Of a DNA stretch of 64,000 nucleotides, positions 44,932 to 57,817 are shown one piece after another (within the stretch, counting starts at the first letter, position 1; the number at the start of each line of letters is the position of its first letter). Source of the DNA: Ephemerocybe angulata (taxonomy: Eukaryota; Basidiomycota; Agaricomycetes; Agaricales; Psathyrellaceae); contig JAACJK010000164.1 of the NCBI GenBank assembly GCA_013368325.1, forward strand, positions 1 through 64,000, given 5' to 3'. A program made the position numbers and the translations under genes. The notes beneath the pieces were generated by a model that worked only from the letters and a program-made list of their open reading frames with translations, did no database searches and was not told where the DNA came from.

Positions 44932-47618
44932 ATGCTGCTTTACTCTGAAACAAATGACTTCCTCGAAAATTGCTTCATTCCCCCTCCGAATCCTTCTGTT
45001 CTAGACGACGTCCTGGGGAAGCTGCATAACAAACGGGTGCTTATCGCCCGGTCCACACGTTCTGCTCGGACCACATCAGCCCTACCCCGCAGGCAAACAT
45101 TCAACTCTCGACAGGATGGTTCGCAAGCCAGAGGCCAACCTTTTCCTCTAGTTTTGAGGGGGTTTGCCCATCGAGCGTCGGAGGGCAGGTTGACACGCTC
45201 TCTAAGTAGCGTAGACAAACTGTGGGCCAAGCTGGAGACTCTTGTCACGGATATACGCCAGTGCATGGAGAAAGCGGGACTTCAAGTGAATGGGCTTAGG
45301 CTGGCTTTGGTCCCTGACGTTGGAAGTGTCGGTGAAGGCGACATCGATGACATCGCCTCCGATGACTCAGTCGAAGGCGGCGAGCGAACTGGAGAAGGGT
45401 CTAACTCGGCTTCTTCTCTCGGCTTGACTGTGCCAGTCCTTCTCAGGTTGAACGAAGAGGATACAGCCCATGTAACTATTTGTGCAGCTTTTTTACGCCT
45501 TTCTAAAGCTGACATTTGCTGTTTAGAACAAAGGGAAGCTCGTCCAAGCGATGGGCGAAGGTATGAAGAACGATATATCGCGCAACTTCATCTATGGAGT
45601 GAGTCGTTCTAAAAGTTCAAGTGGATTCATTCCTCAAGGCCAGTAGATCAGTATTGAGGACGACCGAGTTTCGTTGTGGTATTCCGCGAGAAATACGACC
45701 GTCAAAGCGACCTCCTTCAGCTACATCAAGGTTAGCCCCCGAATTGCTCTCCGGGTACACCGCGATGCAGCTTGCTGATAGTCGTTGTGTAGAGGCCCGA
45801 CTTACTTATCCGCGTCTTCGTCTCCCTCTTCTCCGCGGACCGAGACGCCTTGGGATACGAGTCCCATATCACTCGCCTCGCTGACGGTTCCTATCTCTAC
45901 GAACTGGACGGTATTGCGGCCAAGGCTGGCAACCTGAAGTCGAGTCAACGGCTGCGGTCGAAAGCAGGCCCAAAGCAAGAGCCCTCCTTCTTCTTTAAGA
46001 CGACGCACCTTGTCTCTGCAGGCAACAGTCACATTTGGAAGGCCGTGGAGGTCATGTCAAAGAGCAATATGAAGCCTAAGCACAGGGGTCGGGAAGTTAT
46101 CTTGAAGGATACTTGGGTAGACGCCGACTCTGCGACTGAATTCGACCTCCAACGCCGACTTTTCCAGGATATCGATATTCTCAAGCAATCGGACTGGGAA
46201 TCTTTGCCGATTTTGAAGGGAATACCTCCCGATCGGGAAGAGTTTCATCGACTGCGGGGCTATCTGAAGGACGACTCTTACAAGAGTCTCTTCCTCCGAT
46301 ACGATGAGAGGATGCACTATGCTGGACAGTCTACGAAGTCGCTTAGTCCAGAGCAGGTCTGGAATCCCGCCAACACTCCTGGTGTTGCCCATACTCTCGC
46401 TGGAAACCTTGAACATCAGGAGCATTGCAGAACCACCACGCGGCCACATCCTCTGAAGGATCGATTTGTCCCGAACCCGCGCCTTACCTCGAGGAGGCGC
46501 TGTTTCTTCATCTTCCCTGATACCTGCAAGCGTGTGTCTGACCTTCCGACGCTTGGAGACGCGATGGACGTACTCAATCAGGCTTACTATGGTGAATCTT
46601 TTCGAAATAATACCACTGATTACATGGCTGATCTCATTTTTTCTAGCGCTTCTGCTCATGTTCTGTGCTGGTTGGGTTCATAGAGACATCAGTGATGGGA
46701 ACATTCTCGCTACAGAGGTAGACGGCCAATGGATTGCCAAGCTTTCCGACCTCGAGTACGCGAAGAAGGTCTCCTCGAACCTCCAAAGATCACCTGAGCC
46801 GAAAACTGTGAGCTTCTATCTTTACTTGCATCGAAACGTATCTGACTGGGCTCGGTCCCTAGGGCACACCATATTTCATGGCGTACGAAATACAAAGCTC
46901 GAACTTCATTTGCCCTCCTGCTCCCATCTCTCAGGGACCCCCCTTTGCGGTCTGGGGTGAAGCCGAGGTCGAAGAAAAAAACCAGGAGGAGCCTCCTGCG
47001 TGTGTCGTACACAGCTTCTTTCACGACATTGAGTCACTATGCTGGCTTATCCTATGGATCATCACCAGTCGTGTCGGATGCGATGCCTCCAGGGTTGCGG
47101 CGCAGATGGTCTTTACTTCCACGCCTACCGTTGAACGATATAAAGTCTTGCGACACGGCATCCCTGAAAGCGTTGGATCGACACTCCACGGCAGTGCCAA
47201 ACCCATCGCCTCTGCACTCGAAAAACTACAGTTCCGACTGTTTCATGACTATTCTCGAAATACTCCAGATATGAGGCTGGATCCCAAAAGCTATGCCCCA
47301 ATTTGCCCCATTCCTTTGATGTTTTTCGACACTATCAATGCGTTTCGCGCATCTTGGGCTTCCGTATGCCTTCAGCGTCCCACACCCCCTATAGAGGCAC
47401 CCCATATCCTATCCCACACATCTACTACACTCGGAACACCTTCGGTTCGAGATCTGACTGGCTCAGGCCCACGATTGTCTAAGAGGAAGTTTCTTCACGA
47501 AGCTGCTGGCTCCTCAATGGCACGTTTGCCTTTGGAAGGGGGCGATGAAGGTCAGGCAGGCCCATCAAAGAGAATGAGGCTTGGTCGTATGGGCCTGAAG
47601 GTTCGTGTTCCTAGATAG
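44932..47618 (+). CDS. K7: FunK1 fungal-type protein kinase, intact
   Basis: Predicted kinase of 803 residues from exons 44932-45471, 45527-45598, 45647-45730, 45793-46591, 46647-46807 and 46863-47618. Landmarks: MLLYSETNDFLENCF; SRNFIYG; SLWYSARNTTVKATSFSYI; REVILKDTWVDADSATEFDL with the probable beta-3 Lys; SRRRCFFIFPDTCKRVSDLP; HRDISDGN catalytic loop; LSDLEYAKK; GTPYFMAYEI; FHDIESLCW; C-terminal LSKRKFLHEA and AGPSKRMR. It is the closest relative of K3, which lies on the opposite strand 38 kb away; their exon 4 and exon 6 match at most positions and the intron 4 sequences are similar. Exon 1, however, resembles K4 and K5 more (IARSTRSARTT, LENCFIPPPNPS), a further sign of exchange between copies. 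Confidence 0.9.
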
Positions 47619-48290
47619 GCGTAAATAATACCATTTGTAATTTTTATTTCGTGGAAGCAAGCACCCCTTTATGAGGCGCAACACGCTGTGACAATCCCGT
47701 TTAAAAGCTCTGGTACTTGATATGACTTATGCCACACTTGAATTCCCGGCGGGCTGCGGAGTCCTGTCGCATGCGCTGTGCATGGCACTGCACACAGCAT
47801 AAAACGAAAAGTTTGACCAGGGCGAAATCAATGTGATTCTGAATTTGCCTAATCAAGAGTTATGCCCAAGCTTTGCGGCCAGCGAGAGCTAAGCCCTTGT
47901 TGAATGAAGGATCTTTTAGCGATCTCACTGGGGGGCGAAATTGACGGAAAACCTAGGCGCGATCTAGGCGAAACCAAGGGCTACCAAGGGGCCTGGCAGG
48001 GGTTTCGCCGGTTGGGAAATTTGAGGCTATGCCCTGTGGCATGCAGCGTGCGCGTGCACTTGGCGTGCACGTTCAGGGTTCTTTGTGTTGGTGGCTGCAG
48101 CATTGCCGACTCATTGCCGCTGCGGCATCAGCCGGCATGTCACTGTGGGAATGGCCGGGGCAAAGCAACAATGGACAATGATTGCTGACCTTCATGGACC
48201 ACCAGTTTAGGATTTAATCAGCTCGACTCTTGCCACTGAACCACCACCATCGTAGTCACCCCACCCCCCTATTCGAACAACTAGTGCCTT
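47619..48290. other. Intergenic region between K7 and K8
   Basis: No gene recognised. Just before K8 the tract CTGAACCACCACCA resembles the last element of the shared upstream block, but the GGGAACATCATT and inverted-repeat parts are absent. Confidence 0.35.
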
Positions 48291-51200
48291 ATGTCTGATC
48301 CACCAAAGTACGTTGTATATCACTTCAACTGGAGTCTGGCACAGTGCTAACGAGAATTTCATAGGACTCCGGCTCCGCGAAAGACGAAAGGTAGAGCACC
48401 TGGCAAGGCTTCAGGACGAGAAAGGTGACTTTAAACTAAGTTATGAACCCCATGAACTCCCCTACTAATTATCCATTTGCACTGCAAGGCGCGTCCCCGA
48501 ACCTACCACGCCCGTAGGTCTGCCGCGAGGAAGCATCACGGCGACGATTGGAAGGTGTGACCCGATGCTCTCCGCTTCAGGCTTCTGTATCTGCGCTGAC
48601 TTTATCTCAGTGCTACTCCACGATCCGTTCTTGAGCAAGCGGGAGATGAAAAGCTCACTGATATACGCCCGTTCATTGCGAAGCACATGGCAAAGGAGAC
48701 TTTATACTGCAAGCTGGATGATTTCCTGGAACATTACTTCATTGCTCCGCCTAACCCCGAGAGTTTTGAGAAGGTTCTTCAAAGTATGACAGACAAAGGA
48801 TGTTTCATTCCACGCCCAAACGCCTTTCCAAAGCCCGAAGGCACAGTGTTGGATAAAGCCCTGCTTCCAGGTCCTGCCCCAGCTAATCAAACCCCTACAC
48901 TGGCCGGACAGGCCCCCCAAGCGTCTATTCAGCCAAACGCGGGCCCCCAAAGTTATTTCCCTCAAGTCTTGAAGTCGTTTTCGCAAAAGCCGTCTCAAGG
49001 GAAAAGGCTCAAGAACATCTCTGAGAAAGATGCCTTTTCTCCCTTGGAACAGCTTGGGAAAGATATCCGCGACAGCATGGAAGATGCTGGACTTGCGGTT
49101 AATGGGTTCGAGATGCGAATGGTGCCTGACAATCGACTGGCATCTGATATCGAGGGGTGCAATAACAGGATTGACGCCTGTATCAGAGCGATTCAAATTC
49201 CAACTACCCTTACAGACCCGGCGGCTTCTGATAGCAAGTCAAAGAAGTCGACCAAAGTTCCTCTCTCCGAAATAATTGTACCCTTTGAATTTAAGCTGTC
49301 GCGCAATGATAAAGGAAATGCGGAGGTGAGATTTGATTTGATTCCCTGTAAAGTGCCCGTAACTGACCTTCGCAATGTAGAATCGACTCCAGCTTGTATC
49401 AGCCGTGACCCATCTCATGAACGATGACGTCTCCCGCGACTTTACCTATGGTGTAAGCGACGGCACCTGAACTCAATAATACGAATGCATATTAACTTGA
49501 CCCATTAGATGACCATCGAAGATGATCGTGTTTCACTGTGGTACTTCTCTCGTGGACATACAGTTAAAGCAACCTCATTCAGCTTTATCCAGGTTCGCCT
49601 CCACTCCTTAAGCTCTAACAACGGAATACACTGACCTGCTGACAGCGCCCTGACCTACTCGTCCGCGTATTCGTCTCTCTCTTTTCGGCAACCCGAGAGG
49701 AGATGGGATATAATTCGCACATCACTTCCTTGTCCGACCAGTCATATCTCTATGAGCTGGATCACGTTCAAGTTCAGAGTCTGCCTCACCCCTGTTCCGA
49801 AGACACAGAATCAATTCCACCCCAGGTGTCGGTTGACAAGTCGGACCATCGCCAGTCATATTTCTTCAAAACGACGCAAATTGTATCCGAGGTTCGAAGT
49901 TTTCGAATCTCAGGTCGAAATACTCGTATTTGGAAGGCCGTTGAGGTTGTCTCACGGCACGACTTGACCCCTAAAGAGAACGGCCGGGAAATCATTTTGA
50001 AGGACGCATGGATTGACGACAACGCAATGGACGAATTCAACCTTCAACAGCAATTATTCCGCGACATCGAACTACTCAAACAGGGAGACTGGGAATCCTT
50101 GGAGATATTGAAGAACGTTGCATTGTCTCCCAGTAAGAAAGAGATGGCTCAATTGGGGGAGTACCTGAAGGACGACTCTTATAAAAGCCTCTTTCTGAGG
50201 TTTGACGAGAGTGTGAGCTACGTAAGTGAGCCTAGCAAGGCAGTTCACCAACACGCCTGGAATCCCCCCAACATCTTTGGAACTGTCAATGTGCTGGCCA
50301 AGCAACTCGACCTTGGACAAAGCAGAAGAACTGGTGCCATGAATACTGCTAGCGCTCAACGGCACGCTGCCCAGAAAGAAGCCCCCAACGGTAACCCGAA
50401 GTCGAACTTCTTGAGCTTATCCCCCAAGAAACGGTGTTTCTTTGTCTTTCCGGATACTTGCACCCGGGTTTCCCATCTCCCCACCCTTGGCGTCGTGATG
50501 GATGTGCTTCGTCAGGCACATTATGGTGAGTTTCTTACAGCTGAGAATGTCAATGGCTAAGCTTTGGACTGATTATTCTCTGTTAGCGCTCTTGCTCATG
50601 TTCTGTGCCGGATGGGTTCACCGAGACATCAGCGATGGAAATATTCTCGCCATCGAGGTGGACGGCAAATGGGCTGTAAGGCTTGCCGATCTCGAGTACG
50701 CGAAAAAGGTCTCGCCTAAGATACCAGGCTCGCCTGATCCAAAGACTGTGAGTCACCTTCTACCCCCAATTAGCGTGAACAGGAGATAACTTGCTTGATA
50801 GGGTACGCCATACTTCATGGCCTACGAGATACAGGTCTCACACTTGATTTCTCGTACTTGGGCCCCCGAAGTTGAGCATGAGTCCGGGTTGGTGGAATGG
50901 GGCAAATTCGTCGACATTGGGGAGGGGGAAGAGAAATGTTTGGGTGTCGTCCACACCTTCTTCCACGATATTGAGTCATTCTGGTGGTTGATCCTCTGGA
51001 TCATTACCTGTCGTATCGCCGGGTGTGATGCCTCCAAAAATGAAGTGCAGGCGATCTTTCCACTCATTTCTACACCCCCACAACCGCGGTTTGATGTCCT
51101 GCGCAATGGCCTTTCTCCGAGCATGGAATCAAGCCTCCATGAGAAGGTCCAACCCATCGCCGATCGGCTCGCAAATTTCAGGTCTCGAATCTTCTATGAT

Positions 51201-51563
51201 CTTCACCGGACCACAGCAGAGATGCGCTTGGACTACAGCGAATATGCGCCGATCTGCGCCATTCCTTTTATGTTCTTTGACAGTCTTGAAGGTTCCCGTG
51301 ACACATGGGCGACTTTACCTCTTGAGCCAGCCACCACGTCGATCACCCCACGCATCGCGCCCGGGCCCCAACCAGTGGAGGTGCGCGTACCCCGTCGAGG
51401 ATCGAAAAGAAAGTCCGTCCACCCTGGCGACGAACAAGACGAGCCTTCCGTGACACCCCTCACCTTGGTCGCTGTGGATGACACTGAGGATCAGCCAGCA
51501 CCTCCCAAGAAAACGAGAATCGTTCCCTCCCGGGGCAAGAAAACCGTTGGAGGCGGCACGTAA
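48291..51563 (+). CDS. K8: FunK1 fungal-type protein kinase, long intact subtype
   Basis: Predicted kinase of 938 residues from nine exons: 48291-48307, 48365-48424, 48489-48554, 48611-49325, 49381-49452, 49509-49592, 49646-50525, 50587-50747 and 50802-51563. Three small 5' exons add an N-terminal extension absent from K2-K7 and K9; it is basic (PRKTKGRAPGKASGREK) and followed by AGDEKLTDIRPFIAKHMAKE. FunK1 landmarks: DDFLEHYF, PQVLKSFSQKPSQGKRL, SRDFTYG, REIILKDAW, GWVHRDISDGN, LADLEYAKK, GTPYFMAYEI, FHDIESFWW, and C-terminal GSKRKSVHP and PPKKTR. Exon 7 carries an insertion after KTTQIVSE (VRSFRISGRN) against other copies. K1 at the left edge shares the three-exon leader. This is the longest copy, and its leader may represent the complete ancestral N-terminus. 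Confidence 0.9.
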
Positions 51564-51924
51564 ATCAGCATTCCGCATCTGTCATACTTTTGTTTCTATC
51601 ATCGTGTACCTACCTTGGACTCCTCACATTTTCAACGTGAATGTTTTCATTCGCGTACACCCTTACCTACTGTAACTCACAGGGCAAGATCACTTCACAA
51701 GAAGCACCTTGAATAGCTCTTGCGGCGTAAGAGAAAGAGCAAGGTACTAGGTGAGGGGACGACTATCAATGCTGGACGGTCAAGTTCGCTGGTCTAGTTT
51801 TCGGAGGATCGAATCCGATCGATAAAGGTGTTGCTTGCCTCTTAGCACGTTAAACAGAGACTCAAAAAAAAAAGAAAGGTGTTGGTCAATACTACCGGAG
51901 AATTGCCGGAGAAGGGCAAGGTAC
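51564..51924. other. Intergenic region between K8 and K9
   Basis: No gene recognised. A short A-run (about 10 bases) occurs near 51866. Confidence 0.35.
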
Positions 51925-52015
51925 CGTGGGAACATCATTTCGGGCGTGATCTGCAAACTTCTGCAAACGACGCGTTCCGCGCTTCGCGTCTTGCACTTAA
52001 CCACCTTCTAACACC
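51925..52015 (+). promoter_or_regulatory. Shared upstream block of FunK1 genes, K9 copy
   Basis: CGTGGGAACATCATTTCGGG starts at 51925. GACGCG and CGCGTC are separated by a longer gap (around 51975-51993), then AACCACCTTCT. Like the K2 copy it continues CCCCTACTCCCAA up to the ATG at 52034. In frame with GGGAACATCA a stop follows at once (CGG GCG TGA), so the block is non-coding here. Confidence 0.6.
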
Positions 52016-52033
52016 CTTGGCCCCTACTCCCAA

Positions 52034-54674
52034 ATGCTACTGTACTCGGAGACACATGAATTTCTAGACCATTACTTTCTACCCCCACCAAAAACTTCCA
52101 TTCTAGACCAAGTCGTAAAGCAACTGCGCAGAAAATGTGTCCTTATCCCCCGACCAAAAGTGCAAACGGCGAAGACCTCCACATCAACTCAACACACTGC
52201 TGCTGGGACCTCAAACTATAGACTCTCTGGCTCAGCATCTAAGGAGCAACCTTTCCCGCTGGTTGTGAGGGGACTCGTCAATCGGGCGTCGGAAGGTCGG
52301 ATGACACGCTCTCAGAGTAGCGTCCAGAAGCTGTGGACCAAGCTGGAGGATCTCGCAAATGATATACGGCAGTGCATGGAAACTGCAGGAGTTCAATGTA
52401 CTGGGCTTAAGCTGTCCCTCTTACCGGACTCCAGAAGCGACAGTGACGACGACATCGAAGACGCCACCTCCGAGTCCTTCGTGGAAACAGAGGGCGAGCG
52501 TTCTGGTTACAAGCCCAGCTCGTATGCTTCGCTTGATATGACTGTTCCTGTCGCTGTGAAGGTAAATGAAGAGTGCATTGCGCAGGTAAATTCTTTGCGT
52601 GGCGCTTTGAATTCCTGGATTGACATTCGATGTGCAGAACAGGAAACAGCTCATGCGAGCGATGAGTGACGTCCTCGAGGGCGACATTGCTCGAAACTTT
52701 ACTTACGGAGTAAGCCGTTCGTCATTCTCACTCTGTTACACACTTTAACTGCTGTAGATCAGCATCGAAGACGACTGTGTCTCGTTGTGGTATTCTACCA
52801 GAAAGACCACGATCAAAGCGACCTCCTTCAGCTACATCGAGGTAACCTCCGAGTTGTTCCGAGAGTATACCGTGATGCAGCTTGCTGACAGTCACTTTCC
52901 AGAGGCCTGACTTACTTATTCGCGTCTTCCTCTCGCTCTTCTCGGCAGACAGAGAAGCTTTGGGATATGAATCTCATATCACTCGCCTCGCTGATGGATC
53001 CTATCTCTACGAGCTAGACGGGATTACCGCCAAGACTGATGACCTAGCGTCAAGCCAACGGCTGCGGTCAAAAGCAGTCCCAAAGCGGGGGCACTCATTC
53101 TGCTTTAAGACGACGCACCTTGTCTCTCGAGGCCACACACAGATCTGGAAGGCCGTGGAGGTCATATCGAAGAGCAACCCAAAGGCCAAGCCCAAATGCC
53201 GGGAGATCATCCTGAAGGATACTTGGGTGGATGCAGACACTGTGACAGAATTCGATCTGCAAGCTCAACTCTTCCACGATATCGATGTCCTCAAGCAATC
53301 CGACTGGGAGTCCCTGCCGATTCTGAGCTGCATACCTCGTGACCGGCCAGAATTCGCCCGACTGCGTGGCTATCTGCAGGGTGATACTTACAAAAGTCTC
53401 TTTTTGCGACACGATGGGAGGATGCGATACACGAGCCCATCTGAGAAGTCCTTTCCTTCAGAGAAGGTTTGGAAGGCATCCAACACCCACCCCCCGACCG
53501 GCAGTCCTGAACCTAGGATGGGAACAACGCGACCAGATCCCCCTGATTCCAAGCCTCCAAGTGTCTCTCCGAAAAAGCGGTGCTTCTTCGTCTTCCCCGA
53601 GATCTGCACACGTGTGTCCGACCTTCCGAGCCTTGGAGAGGCAATGAGCGTCTTGAATCAGGCCTATTTCGGTGAGTCTGGTTGATGTACGACGGAAGAT
53701 CTAGCTGCTCATTATCTCTAGCGCTCTTAATTATGTTCTGTGCGGGATGGGTTCACAGAGATATTAGCGACGGCAATATCCTTGCTATTGAAGCGGGCGG
53801 CAAATGGGCGGCTAAGCTTGCTGATCTCGAGTTTGCGAAGAAACTCTCGCCGAACGCAGGCTCTCCTGACCCAAAAATTGTGAGCTTTTCTGTCCGCGAT
53901 ATGTTGTACTGGAGCTGAGAAGGCCCTTCGCAGGGCACGCCTTACTTCATGGCATATGAGATACAATCCTCGAGGCATATCTGCCATATGATCCGGATTG
54001 ATCAAGAATTGCCGATAGTCTGGGATCCTGAGTTCTGGGATCCTGAGCCAGAAGGAGGGCAGCTGAACGCGCGTCGGGGGGAGCACTGGGGGAAGGTCAG
54101 GCACACCTTCCTACACGACGTCGAGTCCCTTTGGTGGTTGATCCTCTGGATTATCACCAGCCGTGTGGGGTGCGAACCGTCAAGGGCTGCTGCAAAAGAG
54201 ATCTTCCAGGTTACCTCCACTCCCACTATAACACGATCCGACTCTCTGTGCGTGGGCATCCCCAGAAACGTTACATCAAGCCTTCACGATGGCGTCAAGC
54301 TCATTGCCTCCGCCCTTGAGCACTTCCGGGCCCGGCTCTATCATGACTATTGCCGAAACATTCCGGAGATGCGGCTCGACTATATCAACCTTGCGCCGGT
54401 CTGTGCCCTACCATTAGTATTCTTCCATAATATCGAAGCCTTCCGTGACGTCTGGGGGGTTCTGCCAGTGCGACAGCCCCGGGAGGCTGCGGAAGCAGCT
54501 CGACTACGCACTCAAACGGTGCAGCCCTCTGCTGGGCCAAAGCGACAGTTCCCCTCCGCTCAGACCTCCGTTTCCTTGGAACATGGAAACAACGAAGATC
54601 AGCCTGGCCCTTCCAAGAGGAGGAGGACCCATTCTCGGCGCGGTGCGAAGGCAGGGCGAAAAGCATGGAAGTAG
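52034..54674 (+). CDS. K9: FunK1 fungal-type protein kinase, intact
   Basis: Predicted kinase of 791 residues from exons 52034-52585, 52638-52709, 52758-52841, 52903-53671, 53722-53879 and 53934-54674. Landmarks: MLLYSETHEFLDHYF; ARNFTYG; SLWYSTRKTTIKATSFSYI; REIILKDTWVDADTVTEFDL; SPKKRCFFVFPEICTRVSDLP; GWVHRDISDGN; LADLEFAKK; GTPYFMAYEI; LHDVESLWW; C-terminal GPKRQFPS and GPSKRRR with a further basic tail (HSRRGAKAGRKAWK). It is the intact counterpart of pseudogene K2; introns also match closely and the 5' flanks align to the shared block. The homology with K2 ends a few codons before the stop. Exon 5 lacks one codon relative to most copies (158 rather than 161 bases), as in K2 and K5. Confidence 0.9.
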
Positions 54675-55199
54675 TCAATGCCCTCATGGCGTCCATCTGC
54701 TCTATGCTAATAAGGTCGTCGTCAACGAGGTATCCTTTTCCGTTACTGTGCACAATACCCACCCCTCAGGGCTACGGGACTTGATCCCGCTCCAGAACAT
54801 CCCTAGAGCTGAGGCGAGTAATTGCAGGGTGCCAGACAATTCCGCCTTGCAATACGTACGGCGCGTCTCTCAGGAGGGCTCGGGATTGACAGTTCCTCGT
54901 GTAACTTCCGTAGATGTATGTCGCCCCAGGAAGTCTAGCCTGAGAACACGAGCAAGAGGTTTCAAAAGTTCAGGAGCGTTTGCTTTCGAGCCTCAGGCCC
55001 ATGGATTCTGGGATGGAGTTTGAACTGAGTCGGTGGTTTGTTTAGGCACTATTTGTTCCCCTATTTGGTTGCCAGCTTGTTGGCCTCGGGACGTCGTTAC
55101 TTAAGCGCCAGGTCTCAGCCTTCAAAGCTTCCAAGTTCAACATTAACCAACTCCGTCGGGCATTCATTGTCAGCACACGATACTTTCACCTCCGATTCT
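54675..55199. other. Intergenic region between K9 and Fb7
   Basis: The plus-strand frame that runs from inside K9 to about 55023 is a shadow of K9 exon 6 extended by chance. No independent gene was recognised. Confidence 0.4.
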
Positions 55200-56847
55200 A
55201 TGACAGAATTCCCTCAAGGTGAATTCTAGTTCCTGATCATGAAGTTTTGATCCTCCCTTGACCGAGCCTTGCGTTTTTGCAGAGAAACTCAAGCTAACAG
55301 AAGATGGCGAACGTATCTACCAGAATCAAGAGAAGAGGATGGATCGATTGAAGGCTAGTAAGGCCCGGCTGCTGGAGGAGCTTTCAAAGATCGAATCTGC
55401 TATGGCCGATCTCGTTCAGGAGCGCCGCGAGCTCCTGTATTCGGCCTCACCCATCTCCTCATGTCCCAACGAGATACTCTCCATGGTATTCCATCAACTA
55501 CAGAGGGCCTGGCGCGCAGACACGGATAAGGACATTACTCAGATTGCGGAGGTCACTGTATCCCATGTATGCAGTCACTGGAGAAGGGTGGCACTCTCCC
55601 TACCCGCGTTGTGGTGCGGTTTCCAGTACTCGGGTGTGTTCTATGATCCCGGTCAGCCAGCAGAGGAAAGACTCGCAGCGTATCTCGAAAGATCTGGACA
55701 ACACCCCTTCGATCTTTGGATTGACCTCGGAAAAGCGGATAGTATGGATGGCGGCCGTATCTCCCAGATGTTGACCGCCGTTCTGCCGCACCTCCATCGT
55801 TTCCGCGTCTTGCAACTTCTTTCGAACAAACGCCAGTGCCTCGATAGATTCCGAGAAAGCCTGGCCACAGCCTCTGTCCCCTTGCTCGAAGCATGTGCTA
55901 TATGCCCAGATTCAGAAAACACGGACGGCAACGTTCCTCCCCTGACCTTGCCCAACATCTTCCAAAATGGAGCACCTTCGTTGAAGTACGTGCGATTGGA
56001 TGAAACTAGCTTATTCAACATACGACCACCGCTTGATACAGTGGTGCAATTGCGCATCGAAAGGCGCAAAGAAGTATCTCAATCTTGGCTTCCTAACACA
56101 ATCCTCGACGACATTCTCTCCCTTCCCAACCTGGAAACACTCTCGCTCTTCGGGGACCTATTTCACTTGCAAAATGATGCGGGTTCCACTCCAGAGAAGC
56201 CTATCCTTGCACGCAATCTGAAGCACATCCGCTCAACAGGAACCTTTCCCACTATATACCTATTTTCCCATGTCTTGGCACCTTCCCTTGAAAGCATCAC
56301 CCTGAGCGGATTGGAAGATCAGGATGGCGAGGAGATAAGTACCTCAAGCCTGGCAGGAATTGCGGATCATGCGGCTTTCCCCTCCCTCCGGATCGTCGCC
56401 CTTACAAAGGAATGGATCGGCTTCCCGAACGACCTACAGGCCCTCCAAATCATTATGTCCACTTCTGAAAAGGTGGAAGAGCTCATTTTTTGGGAGGGGC
56501 CTGAATACACTACGCCAGAAGATATATTTCGCGCGCTGGTGGGTACAAATGGTATGCCCTCATCCTGGGCAAAGATCAAGAAAGCAACCCTCAGCATGCC
56601 CTTTTCCGACTCCGAGGAGATAGGGTATTATCACCAGTTTATACAGGCAAATCCCGACTTAGAGGTCCTGCGGGTACCACCAGGGTGCCTTCAGAAAGCC
56701 ACCTTCGTGGAAGGTGTACCATCACATATCAACATTCAGGCGATCGACGATTCGGAACCTCCACTTCCTTTGTGCTGGCTCCCTGGGCCCGGGTGGCTAG
56801 ACACTGAAGAAGATCCATTCTTAGCTGATTGCCGTGTTTATACCTGA
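55200..56847 (+). CDS. Fb7: F-box protein with coiled coil and LRR-like region
   Basis: 527 residues from a 19-base first exon (55200-55218) and a main exon 55283-56847. The joined start is MTEFPQEKLKLTEDGERIY. A coiled coil follows (KRMDRLKASKARLLEELSKI, ESAMADLVQERRELL). F-box: SSCPNEILSMVFHQLQ...VTVSHVCSHWRRVALSLPALWCGF. Then come ERLAAYLERSGQHPFDLWIDL, LPHLHRFRVLQLLS, GAPSLKYVRLDETSLF, LPNLETLSLFGDLF, HVLAPSLESITLSG and WLDTEEDPFL. It is strikingly similar to the next gene, Fb8, over its whole length, including the coiled coil and GYYHQFIQANPDLEVLRVPPG near the end, so the two are a recent tandem pair. Presumed SCF substrate adaptor. Confidence 0.9.
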
Positions 56848-57392
56848 CCACAGAACAAGCGGATATGTCCACAGCATACATACTGTTGTACCATAATGGA
56901 CCTACAATGCCTGGACACTCCGCCTCCTTCCTTGTATATGCCTGGACACTAATTTCTTAGTGTTTGGGTTCGGTTAGAATGAAGTTTCTCTAATATCACC
57001 TGTTTCATTCGCGGATCGTCGGCACCTCTCCCACGCACATTGGTCTCACCTAACCATCCGGTTTCGCTCCTTTCCTTTCGCTTTGTCTACGGCTTGAAGT
57101 CTCCGCCATCCCCGTTTCTTAATTGCACATACATATTCGCCACCATATTTCAAAAGACGGGCTCACCACTTGTACATGTTCCGTAGCGATGTTCATTGAC
57201 GGCGACGACTGATCGGCCATAGAAATGGGTTCAGATTGCTTGAAGATTGAAAGGCTCGAGGTTGGCGCGGCCGGGCAATTGCAGTGTCGTCACACCGCGT
57301 CATCGGGCTTACCATGTCGTGGACACTGGTGCGAATGTGTACAGCACGCCTCAGCCTGAGATTGGTGTTCCCTGTTGGAGGCAAGTCACACC
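56848..57392. other. Region between Fb7 and the direct repeat
   Basis: No gene recognised. 57193-57546 is open on the minus strand but its sequence is largely the repeat unit in translation and is not credible as a gene. Confidence 0.35.
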
Positions 57393-57616
57393 CCATGCGC
57401 GCCGAAGGCGCGAACCCCGCCCACGCAACACTCTGGTAATGCTGCCAAGTATCTCTGCACCAAATGGGCCTCGAATACGGGCAAATCCCAGAGAGAAATT
57501 CCATCCTGGCACCGGGGATAGACCGGGAATGGCAGTGATATTCCATGCGCGCTGAAGGCGCGGACCCCGCCCACGCAGCACTCTGGTAATGCTACCAAGT
57601 ATCTGAGCACCAAATG
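57393..57616. repeat. Two-copy direct repeat with hairpin (74-base units, 150-base period)
   Basis: Units at 57393-57466 and 57543-57616 are nearly identical and begin CCATGCGCGC. Each starts with a stem: CGCGCC-GAA-GGCGCG in the first unit and CGCGCT-GAA-GGCGCG in the second. Both continue CCCCGCCCACGCA and CTCTGGTAATGCT and end GCACCAAATG. The 76 bases between the units are unrelated to them. No coding potential or transposon ends were seen. Confidence 0.85.
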
Positions 57617-57817
57617 CGATATTTCAATGTAATGGGTCGGTGTCCAGGTGCGCGCGCCTAGCGCAATGGTCATTTTCAAGTTTCCTCGGGTTGCAGTCGG
57701 TTTAAGCGCCCAAGCTTTGTCTAGTGTTGTGCAATGTTTTGCTACGACCCCATTGTCAATCTGATGCACCATCCATGGCCCCATCGTCGAACGACCGTGT
57801 CCTTGACTTCAGTCCCA

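Noticed and set aside
44801..45004. Short frame starting MGIVGTSFGTIGRLATRF over the K7 upstream block
   Set aside because: It is out of frame with K7, and the equivalent frames before K5, K6 and K9 hit stops, so the conservation is better explained as regulatory.
54445..55023. 192-codon plus-strand frame beginning MTSGGFCQCDSPG
   Set aside because: Its first 230 bases lie inside K9 exon 6 in another frame and the remainder has no homology; it is a shadow frame extended by chance.
57193..57546. 117-codon minus-strand frame across the direct repeat
   Set aside because: Much of it is the repeat unit in translation; no homology and no splice support.
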